64,000 bases of DNA from Prorocentrum cordatum (lineage: Eukaryota > Sar > Dinophyceae > Prorocentrales > Prorocentraceae), in the NCBI GenBank assembly GCA_963575745.1, contig CAUYUJ010015727.1, positions 215,820 through 279,819 of the forward strand, written 5' to 3'. Below the pieces are notes generated by a model, which was given only the letters and a program-made list of their open reading frames with translations, was not told the origin of the DNA and ran no database searches. Below are positions 22,445 through 33,536 of the stretch, one piece after another (position 1 is the first letter of the stretch; each line of letters starts with the position of its first letter). Both the position numbers and the translations under genes were made by a program.

Positions 22445-23269
22445 ATGAGCTCGATGGACCTCGAGACGATGCTCAAGCGCCACCAGCCCGCGGCAGAGGC
22501 AGGAGCCTCCAGCGACGGAGGAGCAGGCGCGGCATCAGGCGGAGCATCGGCACATCAAAAGGCACCAGACAAGAAGAAGCAGAAGCTCGCAGAGATGGCA
22601 GAGGCAGCAGACGAGGCCCTCGTCTGGGCCGAGGGCGCGCTCAGGCAGAAGGACATACAGCAGTCTCTCATGGTGTTCCTCAAACTCTCGTGCCAGCACG
22701 CGCAACAACTGCGCGACCTTGCCGCCTCAGAATGGCTATCCGTTCTCGCGCCGACGATCGCAGAGGTGGTCAAAGCAGGCCGGGCAGCAGGCAAGCACTA
22801 TTCACCAGCAGCGCAGATCGAGGCTGTCAAACCTCAGCTGGGGCCACCTCATTTGTACATCGCGCGCGCCGTGTACAGGTGCCTGGCGGAGTCGACGGCA
22901 TTGCAGACCAACAAGCCGCAGTCGCACCTGATAGTCGACGCGTTCTACAGGAAGTTTGTGTCGGTGGCCTCAGTCAAAGAGCTCGCGCTGATGGCCAGGC
23001 GCTTCAGGCTCAAGAAGTGCTACAACGACGAGTACACGCGGATCCAGTTCTCCATCGCAGACACCCTCTACGTGCCAGCAGCCGAGGGAACGGACGAGAC
23101 ATCGCACAGCAAGTTGGATATCGAAAGTGCCACGATCATCCTGCTGGAGGAGCTCGGTGGCAAGGCGAAGTGGGGAGCGGCCCCGCAGGGGCATTTGGAG
23201 ATGCTGGCGCAGACGCTATTGGACAGGACGAAGTTTCGAGAGGGAGGTAAAGGAGGCCGCAAGAAGTAG
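22445..23269 (+). CDS. Unknown 274-residue protein just 3' of LINE-B
   Basis: An intact frame from ATG at 22445 (MSSMDLETMLKRHQ) to a stop at 23267-23269. I do not recognise a family. Residues about 1-45 are low-complexity (Ala/Gly/Ser) and end in a basic KKKQK stretch. Residues about 45-140 look strongly helical with many Ala, Leu and charged residues. The remainder is mixed, with FYRKFVSVASVKELALMARRF, and the tail is basic (GGKGGRKK). It starts 35 bp after the LINE-B finger region, on the same strand, and lacks the frameshifts that break LINE-B. It may be a second ORF of the retroelement or an independent gene next to it. No spliced-leader-like sequence was seen upstream. Real coding is supported by length, balanced composition and codon-like GC pattern, not by homology. 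Confidence 0.6.
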   Translation: MSSMDLETMLKRHQPAAEAGASSDGGAGAASGGASAHQKAPDKKKQKLAEMAEAADEALVWAEGALRQKDIQQSLMVFLKLSCQHAQQLRDLAASEWLSVLAPTIAEVVKAGRAAGKHYSPAAQIEAVKPQLGPPHLYIARAVYRCLAESTALQTNKPQSHLIVDAFYRKFVSVASVKELALMARRFRLKKCYNDEYTRIQFSIADTLYVPAAEGTDETSHSKLDIESATIILLEELGGKAKWGAAPQGHLEMLAQTLLDRTKFREGGKGGRKK

Positions 23270-24620
23270 CTTGGGAAGACCGCGCGGCAGCACTCCGTGA
23301 GCGTATTCGGCAGAAAGAATCACAGACTCCAGCCATTTAACGGGTTGTGGTCGCCGCCCCAATATCCGATGTTCGTGGAGATCATCACGCATGTTCAATC
23401 GGGAGCATCGGCTCCGACATATGACGCTTGAGTTTGGACAGTGGCAACTATTGTTCTTTACGACGAGGCAGGTTTCCCGACGGCGTTTTCTCTCCTGGAT
23501 GGTTCCTGATCGGAGTCTTGTTTTGCATTGTCCCAGTTGTACTTTCTTTGTTGCGTGCGGATGACCTTCACCACCTTCGACAGCGGCGACTCCTCCTTCT
23601 ACAGCCTCTGGGGCATCATCAGGTGCGCTGGATTATTTGCACTACGCGGGTGGTGGTTTCTGTGACGAGTATCTCCCGTTGCCTAGAAGGCTTCGGCCTC
23701 GGCTTCTGCGAAGGCGGCGGGGGCGATGTGCCTAGCGCATAGCCCCCGCCTACACCGACCACTCACCAAGCTACTACTATGGCGAGTGAGCTACTCAGCT
23801 TTCCCGCGCACCCCTCTTTTTTCTTTCCTGTCGGGCCCCTCGGGGCCCCCTCTCGGCCAAGGCCTCGCGGCCGCGGCCCTTGAGTTGGGGAGCTTTAGAT
23901 GCCGCCAGAGGCGCTTCGGAGTGACCCTAAGGTTTTTGGGGCGCTGAGTGCGCCCTGTCTCCTCAGTGCTCGCGGGAAAGCCCCATGTGCCACCTCGTCC
24001 GGCCCTTGTGTGTGCCCGCTGCAGACGCCAAGGCACGAGTTCATTTAGCATACTTTGGACTAGGCCAGAGGACTCTGGCTAGGTCGCCCCGCCCTCTTCA
24101 TCATGAAGCGCGTGATGAGCTACATCACGCGCAGGGAGTTCAGCACAGGACCCCCGTGCCGCCCAAGGCTGTTGGCCGCGAAGGCCGCGCTGCAATCCAG
24201 TACGAAGCTGTTGGATGTAGTTCAGAGCCCCCATCCCACCACCCACACCTCCTCTTTGCTTTTCGCTCTTGGATTGGCGGTCGAGGGAGGAGCGAGGAGG
24301 GGGGCAGGGAGGGGGACTTGGAGCGACGAACCTAGCACTTTTTTTAACGAGACAGGGGGGGTGCCTTGGACGCCCAGCCAGGCACACCCAGTGCCGCTGG
24401 TCTCGGGCTCGTCGAGGCCCGAGGGGCATCACCCCCAGCCCAGCGAGACAGTGTAAATTGCTTCTTCCTGAATGAGGCTTCCTCACGAGGGATTGCACGG
24501 TGCGTGTCACCAAACACCTCCTTTGGATGAGCAGCCTCACCAAGGACCGTGCGAGGTACAGCCTTGCTTCGAGCGACGGCTCGAGGCCTACAGGTCACAG
24601 TGGACGAGACCACACGCAAT
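23270..24620. other. No gene recognised; possible LINE-B 3' sequence
   Basis: Mixed sequence with chance frames below 160 codons. It contains a GC-rich GGGCCCCTCGGGGCCCC palindrome at 23838 and a frame starting MKRVMSYITRREFSTG (24103) with no recognisable family. Confidence 0.4.
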
Positions 24621-24624
24621 GCCG

Positions 24625-24890
24625 AGTCTTCTTCTTCTTCTTCCTCCTCATCCTCCTCCTCCTCTCCTCCTACTCCTCCTTTTCCTTTTCCTCCTCTTCT
24701 CTCCTCCCTGCTCCTCCCTCCTCCTCCTCCCTCCCCCTCCTCCTCCAGCTCCTCCTCCTCCTCCTCCTCCTCCTCCTCCTCCTCCTCCTCCTCCCTCCTC
24801 CTCCTCCTCCTCCTCCTCCCCCTTCTCCTCCTCCTCCCCCTCTTCTCTCCGTGCTCCTCCTCCCTCCTCCTCATGCTCCTCCTCTTGCGG
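24625..24890. repeat. (CTC)n pyrimidine-rich array
   Basis: CTC/TCC triplets with CCCTCCT interruptions. Confidence 0.95.
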
Positions 24891-24944
24891 CGAGGTCAGC
24901 CCCGCCTTCCCCCCGTCGGCAGGCCCGCTCCCTGTACCTGCACG

Positions 24945-25088
24945 CGGCGGACCCCCTGGCGCGGTCCTTCGCGCCGCCGGCGCTCGCCGCCGACCCCCTG
25001 GCGCGGTCCTTCGCGCCGCCGGCGGTCGCCTCCGACCCCCTGGCGCGGTCGCTTGCGCGGGCCCGCGCCGCGCACCTCTGTGGATGAT

Positions 25089-25173
<85 letters not shown>

Positions 25174-25273
25174 TGCGACTGCGGCGACGGCGATGGCGAT
25201 GGCGACGGCGACGGCGACGGCGACGGCGCGGTCGCTCGCGCGGGCCCGCGCCGCGCCCCTCTCTGGATGATTG
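24945..25273. repeat. 42-bp tandem repeat with (GAC)n expansion
   Basis: Three tandem units beginning GACCCCCTGGCGCGGTC (about 24950, 24992, 25034). The last is followed by a 45-bp segment GCGCGGGCCCGCGCCGCGC..TGGATGATTGG that is duplicated at 25228-25273. Between the two copies lies a (GAC)n run (25090-25172) grading into GGCGAC hexamers. Confidence 0.85.
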
Positions 25274-25675
25274 GAGGGTTCGCTCGCCGGTCTCGCCATG
25301 GGGGCAGCGGGTCCCGAGGGAAACGTGTCCTGAGGCGTTTCTCCACTCTCGGGCTCTCGGTGCCCTCCACGGGCCCCGGGACTGTCAGAAAGCCACAGAT
25401 GACGCATGCACGTCTGGGGGGAAAGTCCACAGGGTCCAGGACCCGCTTCCTTCAGGACCCGCTTTCCCCATGCCAGGATTCATGGGAGCCGCGTGTGCGG
25501 CGAGTTAGCTTCGATTAGCGTAGACCAGCGTCGATTCGCAAGAGCCACCAAGATGGTGTCGGAGCCTCCCAGGAATTGCCACAGAAGGAGGGGGAACTGC
25601 GTCATCTTTCCGGTGCAAGGGACGTCTTCCTCCCGCCGCAGCGCTCCGCGGCCAAATGTTCGCGACAGCATGCTT
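25274..25675. other. No gene recognised
   Basis: Unique-looking GC-rich sequence without a recognisable domain. Confidence 0.4.
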
Positions 25676-25699
25676 GCAACGGGATTGCCGCATCGAGCT

Positions 25700-26015
25700 C
25701 ACGGGCGTCTTAGAAGCATCATACAGAAGCGTCCTACGGGCATCTTAAAGACGTTTGAGGCGTTCCAGTGGCGTCTTAGGGGCGTCCTACGGGCGTCTTA
25801 GAGGCGTCGTACGGGCGTCTTAGAGGTGCCCTTTAAGGCGGCTCTGAGAGGCTTCTCTGAGAGGCTTCTCTGAGAAGTGTCGAGTCGTCTCATGCAGGCG
25901 TCTCTGAGAGTCGTCTCTCAAAGGCGTCTTGCGTGGTGTCTCTGAGGTGCATTTTGGAGGCGTCTTCCAGGCTTCTCTGAGAGGCGTCTCTGAGAGGCGA
26001 TTTCCGGGTGTCTCT
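25700..26015. repeat. Degenerate GGCGTCTTAGAGGCGTC and GAGGCTTCTCTGA tandem repeats
   Basis: First half repeats TACGGGCGTCTTAGAGGCGTCC (about 21 bp). Second half repeats TCTCTGAGAGGC (about 13 bp). Units are diverged. Confidence 0.8.
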
Positions 26016-26017
26016 GA

Positions 26018-26080
26018 GTCGGATGATGATGGTGATGATGATGAGGAGGAGGAGGAGACAGTAGAAGGGGGACCATGATG

Positions 26081-26131
<51 letters not shown>

Positions 26132-26156
26132 GTGGCAGTGGTGATGCTGGTGGAGG

Positions 26157-26214
<58 letters not shown>

Positions 26215-26245
26215 GGTGATGCTGATGGTGATAATAATGATGAGC
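26018..26245. repeat. (GAT)n microsatellite
   Basis: GAT/ATG triplets with GGT and GAG interruptions. Confidence 0.95.
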
Positions 26246-26264
26246 CCGTGAGCCCGCAAATCTG

Positions 26265-26370
26265 ACAACTCCTAAACCCTGAAACCCTTAACCCTTAAAA
26301 CCCTTCACCCCTTCAATTCTCAATTGCTTGAACCTTCAAGCCCTTAACCTTCAAGCCCGCAGTCCCCCGA
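26265..26370. repeat. Degenerate CCCTTAA / CCCTAAA-like words
   Basis: Words such as CCTAAACCCTGAAACCC, CCCTTAACCC and CCTTAAAACCC recur over about 45 bp, then CTTCAAGCCCTTAACC. They resemble very degenerate telomere-type CCCTAAA repeats. Too short and diverged to call an interstitial telomere. Confidence 0.3.
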
Positions 26371-26690
26371 ACAAACCTGGTATGAATTTCAACCTGGACG
26401 AACATGTTTTAGCTTCTGGAACACATATGCACACATAAGCAGATTACATGGTTTGGGGATGTCCTGACATCGCCCCAAACTTAGAATCATCCAGTGACGT
26501 TGTTTTGCCGGTTGGAAGTCGTACCAGTTTGCCTTTTGGTTAGAACACGTGCCAGCCTGTTGGGATTAGTCCTAGTCGGTTGGAATTTGTACCGCATGCG
26601 GAAGGCCCCCCCCTTCGAATTGCAGGTGGTGGTGGGGGTTCGAACGGGAGTGGGTCCCCCATCCTGCAACCGACGACGGCTTGCGCCAGC
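26371..26690. other. Spacer, no gene recognised
   Basis: AT-balanced sequence with no recognisable feature. Confidence 0.4.
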
Positions 26691-26694
26691 GCCG

Positions 26695-26849
26695 TCGCCA
26701 GCGCTGTTGGGCAGCGACGACGAGGGTGGCCTTCCCCTGCGAGATCTGGCGCGCGCCGGCGCCGTCGCTGACGGGTTGCGACGACGACGACGACGACGAC
26801 GCCGACACCGACGCCGACGCCGAAGGGCGCTGGCGCCGTCGGGCAGCGA

Positions 26850-26883
<34 letters not shown>

Positions 26884-26897
26884 TACTTCGACGATGA

Positions 26898-26935
<38 letters not shown>

Positions 26936-26937
26936 TG

Positions 26938-27003
<66 letters not shown>

Positions 27004-27051
27004 GGCGGCGACGACGACGATGGCGACGACGACGGCGGCGTTAGCGGCGGA

Positions 27052-27093
<42 letters not shown>

Positions 27094-27179
27094 CCCCCCC
27101 GGAGTTGCAGGGGGGGGGGGGCCAACGTGAAGGGCCACCCCCCCTTCGCGCCAGCGCTGGCGCTGGCGCGGTCGGGCAG

Positions 27180-27211
<32 letters not shown>

Positions 27212-27262
27212 TCGGCGACGGCCACGGCGATGGCGACGGCGACGGCGACGGTGACGGCAATT

Positions 27263-27295
<33 letters not shown>

Positions 27296-27330
27296 GCCTC
27301 GGCGACGGCGACGACGGCGCGCACAGGGGC
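26695..27330. repeat. Composite (GAC)n array with repeated GTCGGGCAGCGA blocks
   Basis: Blocks of GAC and GGCGAC repeats separated by a shared GC-rich segment GCGCTGGCGCCGTCGGGCAGC (about 26697, 26830 and 27155) and by a shared GGAGTTGCAGGGG word (27100, 27341). This is a higher-order repeat in which each block begins in the same unique word and expands into GAC. Confidence 0.85.
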
Positions 27331-27429
27331 CCCCGGCCCCGGAGTTGCAGGGGAGTGCCTCCGCGTGAGGCCGCAAGCGTGCGCCAATGGCAGACCTGAA
27401 GACAAGCACACCTCTTCACGTCTGATGAT

Positions 27430-27622
27430 CGGGTCGGGCGAAAGGGGGGGATTGGGAAAGGGGGGGGGACGAAATTTGCTGCATGCAGCTGGTTTTGGCC
27501 TCACCAAGGGGCTCATTCCTCGATACATAGCCGCCTCCGGCGCCTGGAGGCGCTGGGGAAATCAGCTACGTGAGCTGATTCTCAAACCCCCCCTTTGCTA
27601 TCCCCCCCTTTCGCCCGACCCG
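27430..27622. mobile_element. MITE family C copy 1 (193 bp)
   Basis: Terminal inverted repeats of about 22 bp: it starts CGGGTCGGGCGAAAGGGGGG and ends in the exact reverse complement. A second copy of identical length lies at 52678-52870, with matching internal sequence (TGCTGCATGCAGCTGG, CTCATTCCTCGATACA, AGCTACGTGAGCTGATTC). A fragment of the left end is at 52555-52587. No coding content. Confidence 0.88.
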
Positions 27623-27734
27623 AGATGAGGTTTCGCGCCGCCATCCCCCGCGATGCGTGCTCCGATGGCTCAGCTCTGGGCTCCCGCGGCCGATCTGGCG
27701 CAGAAGCGGCCTGCCTGGGCGCGGCGAGGAGGGC

Positions 27735-27812
27735 GGCCCCTCCTCCTCCTCCTCCCCTCCTCCTCCTCCTCCTCCTCCTCCTCCTCCTCCTCCTCCTCCT
27801 CCTCCTCCTCCT
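27735..27812. repeat. (CTC)n microsatellite
   Basis: CTC triplets inside GC-rich sequence. Confidence 0.9.
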
Positions 27813-27910
27813 GCTCCTCGGCGCAGAAGCGGCCGCGGCAGGGCGGCGCGGCGCGCGAGGGGGGGGCGGCCCTGCTGGCGCCATGGCCGCCGCGCGGGTC
27901 CTCCAGGAAG

Positions 27911-27980
27911 CGGCGGTCGCTTCCATGGCCGCGCCCGCGGGCGGGGAGGAGGCCCGCCTCAAAGGAGCAAGAAGTCATGG
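27911..27980. repeat. About 70-bp repeat, copy 1 (copy 2 at 28699-28768)
   Basis: GCGGCGGTCG..CCGCG..GGCGGGGAGGAGGCCCGCC..AGGAGCAA.AAGTCATG recurs in the same orientation at 28699-28768. The two copies bracket the (GAT)n array. Confidence 0.7.
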
Positions 27981-28500
27981 CGATGATGGTGGTGATGATG
28001 GTGATGATGATGGTGATGGTGGTGATGATAGTGGCGATGGTTATGGTGGTGATGACGGCGATTATGTTGCTGCTGCTGCTGCTGATGATCATCATCATCA
28101 TGTTGATGATGATGATGGTGATGATGATGATGACGATGATGATGATGATCATGACGATGCTGATGATGATGATGGTGGTGATGGTGATGGTGATGGTGAT
28201 GGTGATGGTGATGGTGATGGTGATGATGATGCTGATGATGATGATGATAATGATGGTGATGGTGATGATGGTGATGGTGATGGTGATGGTGATGGTGATG
28301 GTGATGGTGATGGTGGTGATGATGATGATTATGATGAGGGTGATGATCACGATCATGATCATGGTGATGGTGATGATGACGGTGACGGTGACGGTGATGA
28401 TGATGATGTTGATGATGATGATGATGATGATGATGATGACGATGATTATGATAATGATGATGGTGATGGTGATGATGCTGATGACGATGATGATCGCGAA
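27977..28500. repeat. (GAT)n microsatellite array
   Basis: GAT/GGT triplets, with GATGGT hexamers in the middle. Confidence 0.95.
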
Positions 28501-29205
28501 AATGGCACAACAAGCCGTTCACCGACACCTGTAAAAACAGTTCACCATAGAGGCTTAGACAGTCCATGGATCCGAAGGACGTTCGGGACCAGTTTCAAAC
28601 GTTTCGGATCTGGCAACAAAAAATAACCTGGATGAGGCCCCTACCACGGGAAACAAACAGGGTAACATAACGGCGCCAGAATCGTAACACGAAACAGCGG
28701 CGGTCGTCTACGTAGCCGCGACCGTAGGCGGGGAGGAGGCCCGCCGTAGAGGAGCAATAAGTCATGATGCTCGGGGACGCCGGGGACGTGGCCCGCCGAT
28801 GGCAAGCCTCCGCCGTGGAAGCCCGACGACCACCGGACAACGGACTTGCGGCGGCGTGCCAGGGCCTCTCGGGGCCCAGGCCAGCGCCGCTGATCATTCC
28901 AACCTGAGTCCAGCCGACGAGGAGGGCGCCCGCAGGTCGCCCACACGGAAGGCCCGCAGGCCGAAGCCCCAAGGGCCACACGGACGTGGGACGCCAAGGC
29001 CAGCGCGATGCCCAGGCCGACACCGCGCACAGTTCCGAGCCGAACCCAGCAAAGCGACGGCCCGCAGGGCAGGGGGGCTGAGGGGAGGGCGGCGCGCACG
29101 CACGCGCGGCGCGCCGTGTGCACTGTTGGCCCGCGCGTTCGGCGGCGCGCCGGTTCATTGCGCGGAAGCGCCGCCCCGGCGGCGGCGGACCCTTGCACGG
29201 GCTGC
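28501..29205. other. Flank and possible 3' end of LINE-C
   Basis: Holds the second copy of the 70-bp repeat (28699-28768) and GC-rich sequence that could be the untranslated 3' end of the minus-strand LINE-C. No recognisable domain. Confidence 0.4.
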
Positions 29206-29289
29206 TCACCGCCGCGGCGAGCGGCTCCGCGGGCGGCCGTCCTCGTCCGTCCTCGGCGGCACGGGCCTGCCGCCGCCGCCCAGCACGGC

Positions 29290-29445
29290 GGCCTCGCCGC
29301 CCTTGGTTGGGTGCATCCTTTGCCGCGTGCGGCGCGTAGCGGCCGCCTGGCGGATGCCCGCCCCCTCCACGCAGCGGACGCGGAGGCCCGCGACCCGCGG
29401 CTTGTCGGCGCAGCACCCGCACGCCACGCAGTACACGAGCCGCCG
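29290..29445 (-). pseudogene. LINE-C C-terminal Cys motif
   Basis: RRRLVYCVACGCCADKPRVAGLRVRC...QRMHPTKG (frame of 29206-29436): C-x2-C, then a Cys about 16 residues on, then a His-Pro. The same arrangement closes LINE-A and LINE-D, so it is a shared terminal domain of this retroelement group. Confidence 0.5.
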
Positions 29446-30379
29446 CCGTGCCGATCACCCACGGGCGGTGGGTCGGGTCGAACGGCGCGCTCCATCATCG
29501 AGGGCGCGCGGCGGCGGGGCGATCTGCCAGAGGGGCTGGCGGGGCCGCCGCCAGGCCTGCAGGGACCGCCGCTGCAGCCGCCAGGGCGGCCCCCGCGCCA
29601 CCCCCAGGCAAGTCCAGCATTTCGGCGAAAATCCTTTGACTTCCCTGCTGGTGCTCCAGCGCCCCTTGCGCGGGAGGCTGCCGCTGCGCCGCCCGCGGGG
29701 CCAGGCGGGCCCTCAGCTCCCGCCGCCCCGCTGCCATCCTCCGCGCCTCCATCGGCGCCCTGGGCCTCGCCGTTGGCCTGGTTGGAGAGCACGACGGCGG
29801 CCAGCGCCGCGGCGGCGGCGGCTCCTGTAACCTCGGCGCCGCGTCGGCCCGCGCTCTATTCGGCTCGCGCGCGGCAGCGCCGCGCGGCCGCGCCTTGGCC
29901 TGCAGCGCCGCGCTTCCGAGCCACCACCGACCTGCGCGGGGCTGGTTCTGCAGCCGGGGGGGGGCGCCGCCCCGCGGCCGCTGTCGCGAGCGGGGGGTGC
30001 GCTGCCGCCGCTCGGCGCCTCGGCCGAGGGCCCGCCAGGGACGGGCGCGCCGCTCGAGCGGCGCGCGCAGGCGTCGCAGAGCCAGCGCATTGCGCCCGCC
30101 TCTGCGACCGCCGTGCCGCGGGCGCCGCAGGGCCAGCGTCTGCAGTCGGGACTGCGACCGCTGCAGCGCGCGACCCCCCCGCCGCCCGCAGCCGCGCCCC
30201 CGGCGGGTGGGCCCCGCTGCAGCGGCGTCCGCGCCGTCGGCTGCCGCGAGGGCGGAGTGCCCGAGCTGCAGCGCCTCGCCGAGCCAGCGCACCGTCGACA
30301 CCGCGATCTCGTCGGCCAGCGAGGCGCGCGACGCGGCCGCCTCGCTCGCGGGGTGGAGCACAGCGCCCAGCTTGGCGAA

Positions 30380-30850
30380 GCCGTCGGAGGCCCTGTTGTC
30401 CTCGCAGTCGTCGAGCGGAGGGCGGCGTGCCCCTTGACCTTGTCGACGCGCTCGTGCTGGGGGCCGCCGATGCAGGACCCCGCCATCTCGGCACCCCCCT
30501 CGGAGGCCCGAAGGAGGCGGCCTGCCAGATCTTCATGCGCGGGCGGTCCCAGGCGCAGCACCATGCCGGGCCCGCAGCGTAGTCCGTCTTGATCTAGAGG
30601 GCGCCGTCGGCCCCTGGCAGGCCCAAGCGCAGCGCGCGAGCGGTGGCCAAGATCTTGCCCGCGTTGGCGTCCTGCGGCAGGTGGGCGGGGACGCAGCCCC
30701 AGGCGCCGTGCGCGACGCCGCGGACCTGAAGCTTGCCGGCCCCCAGCAGGCGCGCACCTCGGGCGACCCTGCCTTGCCGCGCAGGGCCGAGCCGTCGGTG
30801 CGCAGGATGCGGCGCCCGCCAGCGCGGTTTAGCCCAGGCTTCTGCTTCAC
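30380..30850 (-). pseudogene. LINE-C RNase H remnant
   Basis: RRILRTDGSALRGKAGS...VRACWG (frame of 30533-31156) matches the first RNase H strand with the catalytic Asp in TDGSA. VDKVKGHAALRS (frame of 29713-30564) is the later K-V-K-G-H-A block. The two lie in different frames. Confidence 0.6.
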
Positions 30851-31249
30851 CGCGCCTTCTCGGTCTGAAGTGGCGGCGGGGGTTCGCCCGCCTGGTCGGC
30901 GGTGAGCGCCCCCGAGGGGGTCTCGTTGTCGGACTACATTGCCGCGTCGGCGAAGGCCTGCAGCACCGCGTCGCCAGCGATGGCATCTCGCCGCTCCAGC
31001 GCCAGGGCAGGGCGCCGCCAGGCGAGGTGGCGCACTGTGCCGCGACCGCCGCATCCCACAGGGCTGGCGCTCGAGCGGAACAGCGGCGGATCGAGCGCGG
31101 CTCGGCGGGCAGCGTGCCAGAGCCCGCCGAGCGCCGCGTTGCGGGCGCTGGGCCACCGTGCCCGCTGCTCGGGGGTCGCCTTAGCTGCGAGCAGCCGCTG
31201 GCGGCGGCCGCGCGGGTCGCCGCGCCGCCGGCCGCGTTGCCGAGCTCCG

Positions 31250-31720
31250 CGTCGCGGACGGCGGCCTCGCGCTAGAGCCACCGCTGATGCCAGTCGCGGA
31301 TGCGCCTGCAGAGTGCGCGGCCCCCGATCTTTTCGAGCAGCGCCACGCCGTTGTCCGACATCCAGCGGCGCAGAGCGGTCGAAATCCAGCCAAGCCACTC
31401 GATGGCGAGCCGCGCCGCCGCCGACGCGGCGCAGCTGGCGCGGCGCAGCGGACCAGCCGGCCACGCAGGCCCGTTCGGCGGGCCAGGCGCTCGACACGGG
31501 TGAGCCTTGCCGTCCCGTAAGCCTCCTCGAGGTCGATCAGCAGCGCGGCCGCGCCGTGGCCGCCGTGGAGCTGCCGCGCGCCTGCCAGCGCCCGGCGCTG
31601 TTGGAGAGCAGTCGGAAGTGTCGCCGACCGCCAGTCGGCTTGGGCAGCGTCGCGATGAGCGACGCCCGCGCCGCCAGCGGCCAGCCGCCCCACCCCTCGG
31701 CCGCCGCGCCGACGTCCACG
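31250..31720 (-). pseudogene. LINE-C reverse transcriptase remnant lacking YxDD
   Basis: SLIATLPKPTGGRRHFRLLS (frame of 31537-32367) is the fingers block that opens non-LTR reverse transcriptases. After a frame change, AALLIDLEEAYGTARL (frame of 31181-31825, about 31510-31560) is palm motif A with the first catalytic Asp. Only about 110 bp later comes thumb-like sequence LGWISTALRRWMSDNGVALLEKIG in a third frame. Motif B and the YxDD block that should lie between are missing, so an internal deletion is inferred. Confidence 0.6.
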
Positions 31721-32399
31721 GAGAGCTCGGCCGTGGCGGCGGACGCCTGGGCGAGGGAGCGGGGCGAGTTGCGGTCGATGCCCATGCCCGTCCGCCTCGC
31801 GAACGACTTGGCGGTGCCCAGCCACTCGGCTGCCGACGGCCTTGGCAGCGCCTCCGAGTCCGTCTGCTGATCGACGTCCTGCCGCCCGTCGGAGCCGTCC
31901 GCGGTGCTCCAGACCTCGCGCGCCCAGTGCCCGTCGACGGCGCCCACCTCGCTCTGGCCCGCCTTCGGGGCGTCGCGCCTGTCCAGCTCGTCATCCTGTC
32001 CGCCGCGGAGGCCGCCCGCGCCGTGCTCAAGCGAGTCCAGCACCCAGCGATTGAAGCGCTCGCGGGGGCCGCGGCTGTGCTCGGCTGCCAGTGAGGCCAC
32101 AGCCACTGCTGCCAGCGCTGCAACCCAGCGCGTTCCGCAGCAGCGAGCCGCCCGCGATGGCACGCGCCGCTGCGTCCGCCGCCGCGCAGCTGCGTCGTCG
32201 AGGTAGTTGGTCACGGCCAGGAGGCGCCGCGCCTTGCCACTCGGCGTGGGGCCGCCCGAGATCTGCGGGTGGTCGCTCGGCGGGCGCACCCAATGTCCTC
32301 GGGCTCCTGGCCGCGCCCGCAGCGCTGCTGCACGTCCTGCGGGTCGCCCGCGTGGTTGGCGCAGCACAGCTCGGCCTCGGCCTGGCGCGTGGCGCCGAG

Positions 32400-33140
32400 G
32401 CGGGCGGCCTCCAGCGCAGCCGGGGAGGTGGCGGCCATGGCCGCCGGCGCTTCCAGGTCCGCCGACGGTTGAGCGAACTCGCGCCGCGGGCCAATGGCGG
32501 CTCGCTCGGGAACGCCCTGGAATGCCTCAGGACTCGCACGGGCGCGATCTCCATGCGCGCGTCCAGCACGAGCCTGACGGCGCAGCGGGGCCTCATGGGC
32601 CCCGGCGCGACCGCGCTGCAGCTCCAGAGGGACTCCGCCAGGCCGCGGTGCACGACGAAGTCGTCGAGGTTGGTGGGCGTGGCCGCCTGGAAGCAGGTCT
32701 TGGCTCCGGCCGACTGCACGACGACGCCCTGGACCGCATCCAGCCACCAGCCCGCCGCGGCCGTGAGCGCGTCAAGAGCAGCGTTGAAGTCGCCGCCGAG
32801 GCTCCACGGAGGCCCCCCCCACCGCGTCCTCAGCGAGGTAGGCGTTGCCGAGGGCGATGCCGCAGCGACGGGCCGCATCCGTCACCGCGACTATGCCGCG
32901 CCCGTTGCTTCAGGGCACGCGGCCGCCACCTGCCGCGCCGGCGCCGGCCAGGCCGCGCGCGGCGGGGAAGGCGACCGCCGCGCCGCCCGAGGGCGCGCGC
33001 GCCCCTCCCGCACCGCCGCTGCAGCCGCGCCAGGCGCCAGGGCGACTTCGCTCCACCGCACCTGCACCACGCCTCCTGCGCGCTGATCTCGCGCGCCTGG
33101 AGGTTCGTCTCCTGCACGAGCCACGCGTCCGCGCGATGGC
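32400..33140 (-). pseudogene. LINE-C endonuclease (EEP) domain, frameshifted
   Basis: DAWLVQETNLQA (about 33115-33150, minus) gives the N-terminal Q-E-T motif with the metal-binding Glu. After a frame change before 32878, WSLGGDFNAALDAL and TNLDDFVVHRGLAESL give the G-D-F-N catalytic block and the following strand. The C-terminal S-D-H block is not seen cleanly. Confidence 0.65.
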
Positions 33141-33536
33141 TGTCCACGCACCCGGCGCCAGCTTCCTCTGGGTGATCGGGCCCCGGCCCGACCCGCTGAC
33201 CGTCAAGATCTCGAACGTGGACTTGCGCCCGGGGCGGGCGCGACGCTGCCGGGCCGGCCGCCTCGGGGACGCGCGCGCACGTTCGCCGTTCGCGCAGTCC
33301 GCGCGGGGCGATCGAACGTGGTTGGGCCTGGCGGGGCCGCCGCTGGAGCTGCCGTTGGCGCCGCAAGTGCGGCCTCCGCGCTACCCATGGGAATGTCCGG
33401 ATTTTCCGGGGACCCCCTGGACTTCCCTGCCCGTGCTCGGGCGCCCCGTGCACGCCGCGCGACTACAGCGGCGGCAGCGGGGCCACGCTCGGGGGGCAGC
33501 GCGTCGAGGCAGAGCGGCGCCGCCGCGCAGCGGCCG

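Noticed and set aside
24472-25518. 348-codon open frame
   Set aside because: It is a CTC array followed by a GAC array; no unique domain sequence.
26265-26310. Interstitial telomere repeat
   Set aside because: Words resemble CCCTAAA but no two consecutive perfect units exist.
27595-28626. 343-codon acidic Asp/Gly open frame
   Set aside because: It reads through a CTC and a GAT array and carries no non-repeat domain.
28799-30582. Long plus-strand frames (343 and 524 codons)
   Set aside because: They are antisense shadows of the GC-rich minus-strand LINE-C.
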